From Methanobrevibacter sp. (GTDB lineage: Archaea > Methanobacteriota > Methanobacteria > Methanobacteriales > Methanobacteriaceae): DNA of 64,000 bases. How positions within the stretch are numbered: the first letter of the stretch is position 1; every line of letters starts with the position of its first letter. The DNA lies in contig JAGCBE010000113.1 of the NCBI GenBank assembly GCA_017652345.1, positions 1-64,000 on the forward strand, written 5' to 3'. A program made the translations under genes and the position numbers. A model generated the notes under the pieces. It had not been told where the DNA came from. It saw nothing but the letters and a program-made list of their open reading frames with translations, and ran no database searches. Below are positions 28,425 to 37,264 of this stretch, in pieces.

Positions 28425-29447
28425 ATGTTTACTGTTTCAGGAATGCCAATATTGGCAGATGAAATGGAAGTTCTAACAGAGTTGAAATCACAGTTAGCCC
28501 TGAATGGAATTTATATGTTTAAATCTATAAAGCCGATAACTAATCATATTCAGTTTAGTTGCCCTTTTCATAAAGACGGACAAGAATCAAAACCTTCTTG
28601 TGGGATAACAACTGTGGATGTTAAAACAGGTGATGGACACATTACAAAGGCAGGAACAGTTCATTGTTTTACTTGTCAAAGAGTATGTTCGCTTGAAGAA
28701 ATGATTAGTTACTGTTTCGGCAAAAATGATTTTGGGGCATTTGGAACACAGTGGTTAAAAAAGAATTTTTTAACTGTGCAATATGAAAACAGACAGGAGA
28801 TTGATTTAGATTTAGATAGGGGTAAGAAAAAAGAGGTTAGGACAAAAAACTATGTTTCAGAAGAAGAGCTTGACAGTTATAGGTATGTTCACCCATATAT
28901 ACTTAATAGAAAAATTACCGAGGATGTAATTGATTTCTTTGATGTTGGTTATGACAGAGACTTTGTATTGAAATCAAAAAATGGAAAAGAGTATCATTTA
29001 GAATGTATAACTTTTCCAGTTCGTGACATTACAGGAGGAACATTATTCATAGCAAGAAGATGTATAACTTCTAAACTATTTCATTATCCACATGGTGTTA
29101 TAAAACCTTTGTATGGTATTTATGAGTTATCATTACTTGAAAAGTATCCAGATGAAATAATAGTTTGTGAATCCATTATAAATTGTCTCACTTGTTGGAG
29201 TTATGGTAAATATGCTGTAGCGTTAAATGGAACATCTACACCAGAACAAATACAAGAACTTAAAAAACTACCGTGTAGAAAAATCATACTCGGACTTGAC
29301 CCAGATGCCGCCGGCAACAGAGGAAGAGAAAAGATCAAAAAGTATATTGGAAATAGTAAAATTGTAACTGATTTAATAATTCCAGAAGGAAAAGACATAA
29401 ATGATTTAACTAAAGAAGAATTTGATAACCTTAAAGAAGGTTTGTAA
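28425..29447 (+). CDS. dnaG: DNA primase (DnaG-like)
   Basis: A 340-residue protein with a CHC2-type zinc finger, CPFHKDG near residue 45 and CFTCQRVC near 83, and a TOPRIM catalytic core with EIIVCESIINCLT near 245 and GLDPDAAGNRGREK near 289. It lacks the long C-terminal helicase-binding domain of bacterial DnaG. It would make RNA primers at the fork. ATG 28425 follows AGAGGAGTG, 7 bp after the small upstream gene. Confidence 0.87.
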   Translation: MFTVSGMPILADEMEVLTELKSQLALNGIYMFKSIKPITNHIQFSCPFHKDGQESKPSCGITTVDVKTGDGHITKAGTVHCFTCQRVCSLEEMISYCFGKNDFGAFGTQWLKKNFLTVQYENRQEIDLDLDRGKKKEVRTKNYVSEEELDSYRYVHPYILNRKITEDVIDFFDVGYDRDFVLKSKNGKEYHLECITFPVRDITGGTLFIARRCITSKLFHYPHGVIKPLYGIYELSLLEKYPDEIIVCESIINCLTCWSYGKYAVALNGTSTPEQIQELKKLPCRKIILGLDPDAAGNRGREKIKKYIGNSKIVTDLIIPEGKDINDLTKEEFDNLKEGL

Positions 29448-29471
29448 AAAGAAAAAATTTATGAAAAACAC

Positions 29472-29500
29472 TTGACATTTGAACAAAAATGTGTTATAAC
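29472..29500 (+). promoter_or_regulatory. Sigma-A-type promoter (SSB-polymerase operon)
   Basis: TTGACA, 17-bp spacer, TATAAC with extended TGT. It lies 25 bp after the primase stop. Confidence 0.87.
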
Positions 29501-29556
29501 AAATATAAAGAGGAACAGTTCATTGTGAACATCACACACAAAAACAAAAAACATAC

Positions 29557-29578
29557 GAGGTGAATAGAAATGATTTAG
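29557..29578 (+). promoter_or_regulatory. Two-codon minigene with ribosome site
   Basis: GAGGTGA (29557-29563) precedes ATG ATT TAG (29570-29578) by 6 nt. The layout resembles the minimal ORFs known from phage lambda bar regions. A ribosome here would cover AACTGC at 29583-29588, which can otherwise pair with GCAGTT at 29694-29699 beyond the terminator. Confidence 0.4.
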
Positions 29579-29634
29579 AACTAACTGCACAATGAAATAT
29601 TTTACACGCAGAGTTTTAGGTCATTTATTACAGT

Positions 29635-29672
29635 AAAGAACCTTCTGCAAAAGAAAGGTTCTTTTTATTTTT
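29635..29672 (+). terminator. Rho-independent terminator inside the SSB leader
   Basis: A 10-bp perfect stem (29635-29644 with 29655-29664), 10-nt loop, then TTTTTATTTTT. It stands between promoter and SSB gene, so it would either release a leader RNA of about 165 nt or be bypassed to express the operon. A second hairpin (29683-29688 with 29694-29699) follows. Leader 29501-29748 holds no other gene. Confidence 0.8.
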
Positions 29673-29748
29673 CTTCGATTTTAACTGCATTACGCAGTTG
29701 AAATAAACAAAAACCACTAAAAACATTTTTAGAAAGGAAGAAAAGATT

Positions 29749-30423
29749 ATGAAATTTGGTATGAACGATCTTGAAAAGTACTCACCGGAGGGTAACCCCA
29801 ATTATTTCTCGTTGAAGAATGACGGTGACAAGGCACAGGTGCGTATTATGTACGAAAACATCAACGATGTTGAAGGTCATTGCGTGCATAAGGTAAAGCA
29901 GAAAAACGGTCAGTTTACTTATGTGGAGTGTCTTAGAAACTACGAGGACCCAATTGATTGCTGTCCTCTTTGTGCATCGAAGGTAAACGGTGATAGTAAG
30001 CTCATGAGTAGGATCTGGGTTCCAATGTATATTACAGAAGAATCTAGAGCGGTACTTTGGGAAAGAGGTAAATCTTTCTGGAAGGATCAGCTTTATCCAC
30101 TTATGGTAGAAAAGGGAGAACCATTCTGTGCTCATGTTTTCACAGTTGAAAGACACGGTGCAGCAGGTGATATTGAAACAACATATGAACTCATTGATGA
30201 AGGTGCAGATCATATTACACTTGATGACTTTGATGAAATCCCTGATCCGGTAGGAACAATTATTCAGGAAAAAACATTTGAAGAACTTGAAAGATTTGTT
30301 CAGACAAGATCATTTGATGATAAGGATTCTGCTGTTCCAGAAGCACCTGATTTTCCTCCTAGAAGAAGAGGAACTGATTCTAATATTCCTACAAGAAGAG
30401 GAACAAGACCAAATATTGTTTAA
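29749..30423 (+). CDS. Single-stranded DNA-binding protein (gp32-like)
   Basis: A 224-residue protein directly upstream of the DNA polymerase. A zinc-binding cluster is suggested by VECLRNYEDPIDCCPLC near residues 63-79, comparable to the zinc subdomain of gp32-like SSBs. A compact OB-type core is likely, and the C-terminal 50 residues are flexible, with RRRGTDSN and TRRGTRPN repeats. The tail is basic, not the acidic tail usual for SSBs, so the assignment is moderate. Codon use suggests high expression. ATG 29749 follows AAAGGAAG. Confidence 0.6.
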   Translation: MKFGMNDLEKYSPEGNPNYFSLKNDGDKAQVRIMYENINDVEGHCVHKVKQKNGQFTYVECLRNYEDPIDCCPLCASKVNGDSKLMSRIWVPMYITEESRAVLWERGKSFWKDQLYPLMVEKGEPFCAHVFTVERHGAAGDIETTYELIDEGADHITLDDFDEIPDPVGTIIQEKTFEELERFVQTRSFDDKDSAVPEAPDFPPRRRGTDSNIPTRRGTRPNIV

Positions 30424-30444
30424 TTGAATAGGAGTTGTTAATTT

Positions 30445-32802
30445 ATGGCAGGTTTCTTTGATCTACCTTCAAGCAGAGCAACAACAAAGAAAGACCAACA
30501 ACTCCTGAAAAAGATATCTAATCCAGTTGCTAGAACATCCAATACAATTACATTAAAAGGATCCACAAAGATTGTTGATAGGATAAATGCAATTACTTCT
30601 TTTGTAAAATCAAAATTTGCAGGGAAAGAAGATAGTCTTATTCTTATAACAACAGAAGAACAATTATCAGATTATATTGATAAGTGCATAGAAAATAATG
30701 TAATTAGTATTGATACTGAAACAACTGGGTTAGATCCTATTTTAGATAAACTTGTTGGTATTTGTATTTATACACCAGGTCTTAAAGCTGCGTATATTCC
30801 AGTAAATCACATCAGTTATATCACCCAATTAAAATGTGCTAATCAGTTGGAAATTGATGTGATTACAAAGTATTTTCAAAAACTGAAAGACTGTAATGTA
30901 AGAACAATTTGGTTTAATGCACCTTTTGATATTCGATTCTTAGGAAATCATATCGGTGTTTGGTTAGATGTTTATTTTGATACATCTATTGCATCACGGT
31001 GCTTGAATAGTAATGAACCAACTGGACAAAAAACATTAAAAGCACTTCATAAGAAATATTGTTGGGGAAATAGAGGAGAAGCATTAACATTTGGAAAGTT
31101 ATTTGAGGATATGCCTTTTAATCTCATTCCAATCGATGTTGCTTATTTGTATGCCGCGAGTGATGCGATTTACACCTATGAACTTTACGAATTTCAGGCA
31201 CAGTATCTTGAACCAACAGGTCAATATTATGAATCTCATAATATGCAAGGTGTTTCCAATGTTTTCTTCAATATTGAAATGAAATCAATGGTAACATTTA
31301 TTGAAATGGAACAAAACGGTGTCGCAATTGATTATGATCATGCAGAGAGGATTAAGAAAAAATATCATGATTTAGCAGATAAAATGAAACATAATCTAGA
31401 AGAAGTTTGTAAACCATATGAAGATATGTTCGCAGATTATAGAAGAAGACACCCTATGTGCAAACTTACAGACCCAATTAACTACGATAGTCCTACACAA
31501 ATAGCAATAATTTTATATGACATACTTCAAGTCACACCACCTGATAAGAAAAATCCAAGAGGAACAGGTGTTGATATACTTGAAAAAATAGATCACCCAA
31601 TTTGTAAAGCAATATTGGATAATAGATCTTTTAATAAAGTATTATCAACATATATTGACAAACTTCCAGAAGAAGCTAAAAGATATCCAGACAAGCGAAT
31701 TCATTGTAAATTTAATCAGTACGGTGCGGACACTGGAAGAGTAAGTTCTAATTCGCCGAACCTTCAAAATATACCTAGTAATCCTTTTGTTCTAAGCGAT
31801 GGTACAAAGGTAGATTCAGGACATGATGTTAGACAATTATTTAGAGCGTCTCCAGGTTGTATCCTTATGTCATGTGACTATTCCGGACAGGAAGTTAGAG
31901 TTACTGCACATTTAAGTCAGGATGAAAAACTAATAGATGCGTATAATCATGGAAGAGATCCATATTCTGAAATTGCATCACTTGCTTACAATGTACCGTA
32001 TGAAGAATGCTGTGAACATAGACCTGACGGAACATTTAATCCCGAAGGAAAAGCAAGACGAGGAGAGGCCAAACGAATTGTACTTGGTGTTTTATATGGC
32101 AGAGGTATTCCATCTATTGCAGAACAATTAGGAAAAACAGTTCAGGAAGCACAAAAAATATACGATAAAGTTCTTTCAAAGTTTGAAGGATTAGCAAATT
32201 TTATTAACGAATCTGAAGACATGGCAAGAGAATTTGGTTTTGTTACAACTGTTTGGGGAAGAAGAAGACAATTACCTGATATGCAATTACCTTATTTCGA
32301 GTTTAAGTATAAGGACGGTGTTTCACCAGACTTCGACCCATTGATGAGTGATGCATCTGAATACAGTAATGAAGTTCCAATTGATGTTGTTGAGGATCTA
32401 ACAAAAAAGCTTCTTTCATGTAGAGGGTATAAGCAAAAGGAAGAACTGAAGGAACGGATTAGATCAAAAGGTATTTCTGTTAAGGATAATGGATCTTTTA
32501 TCGCACAGGCACAAAGACAGTGTGTTAATGCTAGAGTACAAGGCTCATCGGCTGATCTTACAAAGCTAGCACAAATAGAATTATACAATAACAAGGAATT
32601 AAAATCATTAGGTTTTAAAATGTTAATTCCAGTACATGACGAAATTATCGCAGAATGTCCTGTAGAAAATGCAAAAAGATGTGCAGAATTGATGAGTTAT
32701 TGTATGAGACACGCGGGGAAAGATCTTTGTGTTCCATTAAGTTGTGATGTTGAGTTATTCTATAATTGGTATGGTGAGTCAATACCAATTGAATCATTGT
32801 AA
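30445..32802 (+). CDS. polA: DNA polymerase I-like (family A) with 3'-5' exonuclease
   Basis: A 785-residue polymerase. The proofreading domain has ISIDTETTGLDP near residue 90 and WFNAPFDIRFL near 155. The polymerase domain has GRVSSNSPNLQNIPS, motif A MSCDYSGQEVRV near 475, motif B RRGEAKRIVLGVLYGRG near 535, and motif C IPVHDEIIAE near 728. No 5'-3' exonuclease domain is present, as usual for phage replicative family A enzymes. It follows the SSB gene by 21 bp. With the phage clamp and clamp loader it makes a nearly complete replisome. Confidence 0.93.
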   Translation: MAGFFDLPSSRATTKKDQQLLKKISNPVARTSNTITLKGSTKIVDRINAITSFVKSKFAGKEDSLILITTEEQLSDYIDKCIENNVISIDTETTGLDPILDKLVGICIYTPGLKAAYIPVNHISYITQLKCANQLEIDVITKYFQKLKDCNVRTIWFNAPFDIRFLGNHIGVWLDVYFDTSIASRCLNSNEPTGQKTLKALHKKYCWGNRGEALTFGKLFEDMPFNLIPIDVAYLYAASDAIYTYELYEFQAQYLEPTGQYYESHNMQGVSNVFFNIEMKSMVTFIEMEQNGVAIDYDHAERIKKKYHDLADKMKHNLEEVCKPYEDMFADYRRRHPMCKLTDPINYDSPTQIAIILYDILQVTPPDKKNPRGTGVDILEKIDHPICKAILDNRSFNKVLSTYIDKLPEEAKRYPDKRIHCKFNQYGADTGRVSSNSPNLQNIPSNPFVLSDGTKVDSGHDVRQLFRASPGCILMSCDYSGQEVRVTAHLSQDEKLIDAYNHGRDPYSEIASLAYNVPYEECCEHRPDGTFNPEGKARRGEAKRIVLGVLYGRGIPSIAEQLGKTVQEAQKIYDKVLSKFEGLANFINESEDMAREFGFVTTVWGRRRQLPDMQLPYFEFKYKDGVSPDFDPLMSDASEYSNEVPIDVVEDLTKKLLSCRGYKQKEELKERIRSKGISVKDNGSFIAQAQRQCVNARVQGSSADLTKLAQIELYNNKELKSLGFKMLIPVHDEIIAECPVENAKRCAELMSYCMRHAGKDLCVPLSCDVELFYNWYGESIPIESL

Positions 32803-32809
32803 AATTTAA

Positions 32810-32839
32810 TAGCTATGGGAGTAACATCTCCCATAGCTA
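32810..32839 (+). repeat. Perfect hairpin between polymerase and dpdA
   Basis: A 12-bp perfect stem (32810-32821 with 32828-32839) with a 6-nt loop TAACAT. No T run follows, so it is not a standard terminator. It may be an RNA processing or stability site separating polymerase from the modification genes. Confidence 0.6.
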
Positions 32840-32860
32840 ACTATAAAGAGGTGATGAAGT

Positions 32861-33781
32861 TTGGCTTTTGATTTTTATTTTGCTGGAAGTCAGTGTGAAG
32901 AAGCAACACAAGTAATGATAAAACTAAATGCAAATGTTTTAAAGTCTTACATTAACGAACAGAAACAAATTTCAGAATGGTTTGATAGAAAAGATAAAGG
33001 TTGGACCGGTAAGTTACTAATTGATAACGGCGCATTTACTGTCCATCGACAAGGTGGCGAGATAAACATTGACGAATATATTCAGTGGTTAAACACTAAT
33101 GATAGGTATATAGATTATGCTATAGCACTGGATAATATTCCCGGTAAATGGGGAAGAAAAAGAACTTACGAGGAATTAAAGAATTCCCCAATAATCACAT
33201 GGCAAAATTATGTTTATATGTGCGAAAAATGCAATAATCCTTTTAAGTTATTGCCCGTGTTTCACCAAGGAGAAGAGTTTAAGTATTTAAAACAAATAGT
33301 TAATCATAAAATCAATGGTGAATATGTAAAGTATATTTGTATTTCTGGAAACAAGGAATTAACTAACAAACAACGAGAAAAATGGTATGCAGAGTGTTAT
33401 ACCGTTATAAAGGAAAGTCCGAATCCAAATGTAAAGGTTCATTGCTTGGGTAGTGCAACAATCTCAAATGCGGTTAAGTTTCCATTTACAAGTATGGATG
33501 CGACTTCTTGGATTATGACAGGTGCGAACGGCGGTATTCTTACTGATTTTGGAGTTGTTAAAGTAAGTAAAGAATCTGCAGGTGACGTTGACAATATCAA
33601 AAACTGTCCTCAAGCAGTTGTTGATTTTGTTAATAAGCAGTGCGATCAATATGGTATTACCTTGGAACAACTTCAAGAAAGTTACAAGAACCGAATGTGC
33701 ATGAATGTTCATTACTTATATAATACAAGCCAAAAAACAAATTATAATGGTAAGTTAATTAAGGTAAATAAACTTTTTTAA
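32861..33781 (+). CDS. dpdA: DpdA-like transglycosylase (7-deazaguanine DNA modification)
   Basis: A 306-residue TIM-barrel protein resembling phage DpdA, a relative of tRNA-guanine transglycosylase that swaps guanine in DNA for a 7-deazaguanine. Features: FYFAGSQCEEA at the start, LIDNGAFTVHRQGGEINIDEY (catalytic Asp region), IALDNIPGKWG, LLPVFHQGEEFKYL, and VHCLGSATISNAVKFPFTSMDATSW. The gene stands with queC, queD, queE and folE, which make its substrate. TTG 32861 follows AAAGAGGTGAT. It is probably in the polymerase transcript. Confidence 0.8.
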   Translation: MAFDFYFAGSQCEEATQVMIKLNANVLKSYINEQKQISEWFDRKDKGWTGKLLIDNGAFTVHRQGGEINIDEYIQWLNTNDRYIDYAIALDNIPGKWGRKRTYEELKNSPIITWQNYVYMCEKCNNPFKLLPVFHQGEEFKYLKQIVNHKINGEYVKYICISGNKELTNKQREKWYAECYTVIKESPNPNVKVHCLGSATISNAVKFPFTSMDATSWIMTGANGGILTDFGVVKVSKESAGDVDNIKNCPQAVVDFVNKQCDQYGITLEQLQESYKNRMCMNVHYLYNTSQKTNYNGKLIKVNKLF

Positions 33782-33792
33782 GGAGTTTAATT

Positions 33793-34488
33793 ATGAAAAA
33801 AGTTCTTTTATATAGTGGTGGAATGGATAGCTGGTTAATCAATAAACTAGAAAAACCGGATGTAAAATTGTTTGTTGATTTAGGTACCAAAAGTACTCAA
33901 GGTGAAATTAAAAAGTTGGACAAAGATGTTATCGTGTTTCCATTAAAGGATTTAGGTACTTTGGAAAGAAAAGAAACCGATTTTATTCTTCCACTTAGAA
34001 ATCTTTATTTAATTTCTTTAGCAACTAATTATGGAGAGCATATTATCTTAGGTGCTACTAAAACTGATGCTACCTACGATAAGACATACGAGTTTGCAGA
34101 AAAGTTAGAAGATCTTTTAAACTATATGTGGTTACCGCAAAAATGGACACCCGGTAAAAAAATTAAGGTAGATGTTCATTATCGCGAATATACCAAATCA
34201 GACTTACTTAGAATGTATATTGAACAAGGTGGTACATGGGAAGAAGCTTACGAAAAATCTTATAGCTGTTATAAAACAACGGAAGATAATCACGAATGTT
34301 ATAATTGTAGACCTTGTTTTTTAAAGTTAATGGCGTTTATTGACAACGGTATTGATATTGGAACGGAACGGTTACGGAAGTATCTCCCTTATATTAACCA
34401 AAAGTTAGAAGAGTACAAAGATGTGTGGGGAGACAGACTGTATAAGAAAGAAGATTATGAGAAAGTTAAAAGAATGGCCGAAAGATAA
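33793..34488 (+). CDS. queC: 7-cyano-7-deazaguanine synthase (QueC-like)
   Basis: A 231-residue PP-loop ATPase. LLYSGGMDSW is the ATP pyrophosphatase motif. LGATKTDA follows in the middle, and SYSCYKTTEDNHECYNCRPC near residue 160-180 gives the zinc-binding cysteines of QueC. It converts CDG to preQ0 with ammonia and ATP. The gene starts 12 bp after dpdA (AAGGAG site) and overlaps the HAD gene. Confidence 0.88.
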   Translation: MKKVLLYSGGMDSWLINKLEKPDVKLFVDLGTKSTQGEIKKLDKDVIVFPLKDLGTLERKETDFILPLRNLYLISLATNYGEHIILGATKTDATYDKTYEFAEKLEDLLNYMWLPQKWTPGKKIKVDVHYREYTKSDLLRMYIEQGGTWEEAYEKSYSCYKTTEDNHECYNCRPCFLKLMAFIDNGIDIGTERLRKYLPYINQKLEEYKDVWGDRLYKKEDYEKVKRMAER

Positions 34489-34819
34489 AAAAATTATAGC
34501 GGTTGACTTTGATGGTACAATAACTAAAAAGGATAATAGGTTTTGGACAGGACGAAATTCTTATGTAAATGACGTTATGGAACCTAATCTTGAGATTATT
34601 GAATCATTAAAGTTAAATCGCAATAATATATATTTAATTCTTTGGTCCTGTAGAAAAGGAAAAGCATTAAGAGATGCTATTAAGTTCTGTAATAATTACG
34701 ACTTATATTTCGACGCAGTAAACAAGAATATCGTGTGTTACCCATCAAGCAGAAAAATAATGGCCGATATTTATATTGATGATAAATCTTGCTATTTAAA
34801 TTGGGTTCAAAAACTTTAA
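34457..34819 (+). CDS. HAD-like hydrolase
   Basis: A 120-residue protein with the HAD nucleophile motif IIAVDFDGTI near residue 15, LILWSCRKGKALRDA (motif II, Ser) and IYIDDKSCYLNW (acidic motif IV). No cap domain is evident. It probably removes a phosphate from a small molecule or nucleotide. ATG 34457 is chosen because the domain begins just after it and AAGAAAGAAG lies upstream; a longer start at 34421 would overlap queC by 68 bp. It lies between queC and an SDR gene, so a role in the deazaguanine pathway is possible but unproven. Confidence 0.7.
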   Translation: MRKLKEWPKDKKIIAVDFDGTITKKDNRFWTGRNSYVNDVMEPNLEIIESLKLNRNNIYLILWSCRKGKALRDAIKFCNNYDLYFDAVNKNIVCYPSSRKIMADIYIDDKSCYLNWVQKL

Positions 34820-34834
34820 GTTAGGAGATTTACT

Positions 34835-35593
34835 ATGAAGAACCTTGTTATTATTGGTGCAGGTGGAAGTATTGCAAGAGAGCTTGCAAAACATTTACAT
34901 AATGATTATACCATATACGGTATATCGTATGAAGATGTAGATAAGGATTATGTTGATTATTACACTTCAATTGTATCTGGAATTGATATTACGGATACTA
35001 AAAAATACGAAGAAACGTGCAAAAATATTACGAATAATCTTGATAGATTGGATGGAATTGTTTTTGCAAGTGGTGTAACTATTCCCGGAGACATTAAAAC
35101 AATTACGGAAGAACAATGGAACAGGTCTATAGACATTAACCTAAAAGGTTACTGGTTAACTTTTAAGAATTTTTACGATATTTTAATCAAAAGTCCGGGT
35201 TGCTCGATTGTTCAAATAAACAGTAAAACAGGTAAAAAGGGAAGTTATAAGAATTCCGCTTACACTGCTAGTAAATTTGGTGGTATTGGTCTTACACAGT
35301 CAATGGCTCTTGAACTTGTGGAGTTTGGTGTTAGAGTTAATTGTGTTTGCCCAGGTAACGTGTTTGAGAGTAAAACATGGAGTGACCCCAATCACGGTCT
35401 ATTCCTCGAGTACGCAAAAACACAGAACTTAACTCCAGACAAGGTACGAGAAAAGTATACAAATCTAGTACCTATGAAGAGAAGTTGTAAGTACCAAGAT
35501 ATTGCAAATGTAGTCGAGTTTTTGCTTAGTGAAAAAAGTAGTTATATGACAGGTCAGGCCATAAATATTACCGGTGGTCAACAATTATTCTAA
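34835..35593 (+). CDS. Short-chain dehydrogenase/reductase
   Basis: A 252-residue Rossmann protein. VIIGAGGSIARELAKHL is the dinucleotide-binding loop, a variant of TGxxxGxG. GIVFASGV corresponds to the NAG region, QINSKTGKKG to the catalytic Ser strand, YTASKFG is the YxxxK motif, and the C-terminus ends MTGQAINITGGQ. It is a typical NAD(P)H oxidoreductase, substrate unknown. Placement in the queC operon suggests work on a deazaguanine or its precursor; a fatty-acid or sugar role is equally possible. ATG 34835 follows TAGGAG. Confidence 0.85.
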   Translation: MKNLVIIGAGGSIARELAKHLHNDYTIYGISYEDVDKDYVDYYTSIVSGIDITDTKKYEETCKNITNNLDRLDGIVFASGVTIPGDIKTITEEQWNRSIDINLKGYWLTFKNFYDILIKSPGCSIVQINSKTGKKGSYKNSAYTASKFGGIGLTQSMALELVEFGVRVNCVCPGNVFESKTWSDPNHGLFLEYAKTQNLTPDKVREKYTNLVPMKRSCKYQDIANVVEFLLSEKSSYMTGQAINITGGQQLF

Positions 35594-35605
35594 AAGGGGT
35601 TTGTT

Positions 35606-35980
35606 ATGGAAAATCTAAGAGACGTGCAGGATAAAACTCCAGAAAAAGTATATGTGACATGGGAGGATGTAGAAAAATTCATACAAGATTTAAAGGTTTA
35701 TTTGGATATAAATTCTTTTACAGGAGTATATGGTCCAGCTAGGGGAGGACTTATTTTCGCAGTTATGATTTCACACAAATACAATATGCCTTTTCTTGGA
35801 GCGCCTCAAACAGGTTGTTTATGTATTGACGATATTTGTGATACTGGAGATACCGCACTGGCTTGGAGAAATAAAGGTTACACTGTTGCAACAATGTTTT
35901 ATAAAAAGGGCTCTAAGGTAGTTCCTGATTATTGGGTACAGGAAAAAGAAGATAAGTGGATTGTATTCCCTTGGGAGTAA
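35606..35980 (+). CDS. Phosphoribosyltransferase-like protein
   Basis: A 124-residue protein with the PRPP-binding motif CLCIDDICDTGDTA near residue 75 and GPARGGLIFAVMISHKY near 44 (PPi loop). This is the small type I PRTase fold, shorter than purine PRTases. It might attach or remove ribose-phosphate on a base, perhaps a 7-deazaguanine, as the last gene of the dpdA-queC operon. The substrate cannot be told from sequence. ATG 35606 follows AAGGGG. Confidence 0.8.
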   Translation: MENLRDVQDKTPEKVYVTWEDVEKFIQDLKVYLDINSFTGVYGPARGGLIFAVMISHKYNMPFLGAPQTGCLCIDDICDTGDTALAWRNKGYTVATMFYKKGSKVVPDYWVQEKEDKWIVFPWE

Positions 35981-36018
35981 TTAAAACATATAATTATTAG
36001 ATTTTATTCGCAAACTAC

Positions 36019-36047
36019 TTGACAACTTAGCAAAAAAGTGTTATACT
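36019..36047 (+). promoter_or_regulatory. Sigma-A-type promoter (queD-queE-folE)
   Basis: TTGACA, 17-bp spacer, TATACT with extended TGT. The short leader (36054-36090) contains a weak GTGTT/AACAC stem but no preQ1 aptamer that I recognise. Confidence 0.9.
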
Positions 36048-36098
36048 ATAGATAGGAAGTGTTAAGAGCTTTCTAAATAACACGAGGAGGTATTATAA

Positions 36099-36557
36099 TT
36101 GGAAAGAATTAGTGTATGTAGGAATATTGAGTTTGAAGCAGCTCATATGTTGGAGGGATATAACGGCGGTTGTGGTTCACTCCATGGACATTCCTATAAA
36201 ATTAGTATGATTATATCTTGTCCAGAAAATGTGCGGAAAAATAATGATTTTGGGTTTGTGTTAGATTTCAAAGAGCTTAATAAAGTTTTGAATGATAATG
36301 TTCCAGATCATATGTTTATGTATAATAAGAATAATGGGGAAGACACGGTAGAAGGTCAGATCGTTAAGATTCTTAAACAGAATAATCTAAGATTGTGGGC
36401 GTTTAATAATACTCCATCCGCAGAAAATATGGTTAAAGAGCTTGCAGAAAATTTCCAACAGGTTTTTGACAATCTTTATCCAGAAAAGGATATTAAAGTG
36501 GATGAACTTAGATTGTGGGAAACAACAAATTCTCATTCAATTTGGAAAAGAGGATAA
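36099..36557 (+). CDS. queD: 6-carboxytetrahydropterin synthase (QueD)
   Basis: A 152-residue PTPS-fold protein. FEAAHML and SLHGHSYKI provide the three zinc-binding His residues. GGCGSLHGH includes the catalytic Cys, and FGFVLDFKEL and WETTNSHSIW complete the family pattern. QueD turns the FolE product into CPH4. TTG 36099 follows GAGGAGG. It is first in an operon with queE and folE. Confidence 0.9.
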   Translation: MERISVCRNIEFEAAHMLEGYNGGCGSLHGHSYKISMIISCPENVRKNNDFGFVLDFKELNKVLNDNVPDHMFMYNKNNGEDTVEGQIVKILKQNNLRLWAFNNTPSAENMVKELAENFQQVFDNLYPEKDIKVDELRLWETTNSHSIWKRG

Positions 36558-36559
36558 CT

Positions 36560-37258
36560 ATGAAAATAGTTGAGTTATTTAAATCAATTGAGGGTGAGGG
36601 TATTAGAACAGGTAGAGTTGCAACCTTCATTCGGGGATTTGGGTGTAATTGTCATTGTGTTTATTGTGACAGCTTATATGCTATTGAAGGTAAATATGCG
36701 AATCAGTATCCTGATATGTCAGTTGAAGAAATTGTGAATAAATGTAAGGAGTTTAGAACCCCTTATGTAACATTCACCGGTGGAGAACCACTTATCCAAC
36801 CACAAGCAAAAGAACTTATTGAGACACTTCTTGAAGAAGGTTTTGAAGTTAATGTGGAAACAAATGGAGCAGTAGATATTGCACCATTTAAAAAGGAACT
36901 TCTTACAAATCTTACACCGTACCCCTACGATAAGTTGATTTTTACTATTGATTATAAATCATTATCAAGTGGTGAGAATGACAAAATGATTCCAAAGAAT
37001 TTCACAGAAAATCTTTCAAGCAATGATGTTGTGAAATTTGTAGTGGGTACTAAGGAAGATTTAGAGGATATGAAACATTGGGTTGGTATTATTAAGGAGA
37101 ATTCTGTAGAATTTCCTCATATCTTCGTAAGTCCTATTTTTGGAATGATTGATCCTAAAGATATTGTAGAATATCTCAAAGATAATGATTTGTTTGAAGT
37201 TCGTATGCAACTACAAATTCATAAATTTATTTGGCCCAGTGATATGAAAGGAGTTTAA
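36560..37258 (+). CDS. queE: 7-carboxy-7-deazaguanine synthase (QueE), radical SAM
   Basis: A 232-residue radical SAM enzyme. The cluster motif CNCHCVYCDS is CxxxCxxC, preceded by KSIEGEGIRTGRVATFIRG, and FTGGEPLIQP binds SAM. QueE converts CPH4 to CDG, the substrate of QueC. ATG 36560 lies just after the queD stop with AGAGGAT upstream; a longer start inside queD is not credible. Confidence 0.9.
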   Translation: MKIVELFKSIEGEGIRTGRVATFIRGFGCNCHCVYCDSLYAIEGKYANQYPDMSVEEIVNKCKEFRTPYVTFTGGEPLIQPQAKELIETLLEEGFEVNVETNGAVDIAPFKKELLTNLTPYPYDKLIFTIDYKSLSSGENDKMIPKNFTENLSSNDVVKFVVGTKEDLEDMKHWVGIIKENSVEFPHIFVSPIFGMIDPKDIVEYLKDNDLFEVRMQLQIHKFIWPSDMKGV

Positions 37259-37264
37259 TGTCTT

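Noticed and set aside
36048..36098. preQ1 riboswitch in the queD leader
   Set aside because: A weak GTGTT/AACAC stem is present, but no C-rich loop or A-rich tail of a preQ1 aptamer was found.
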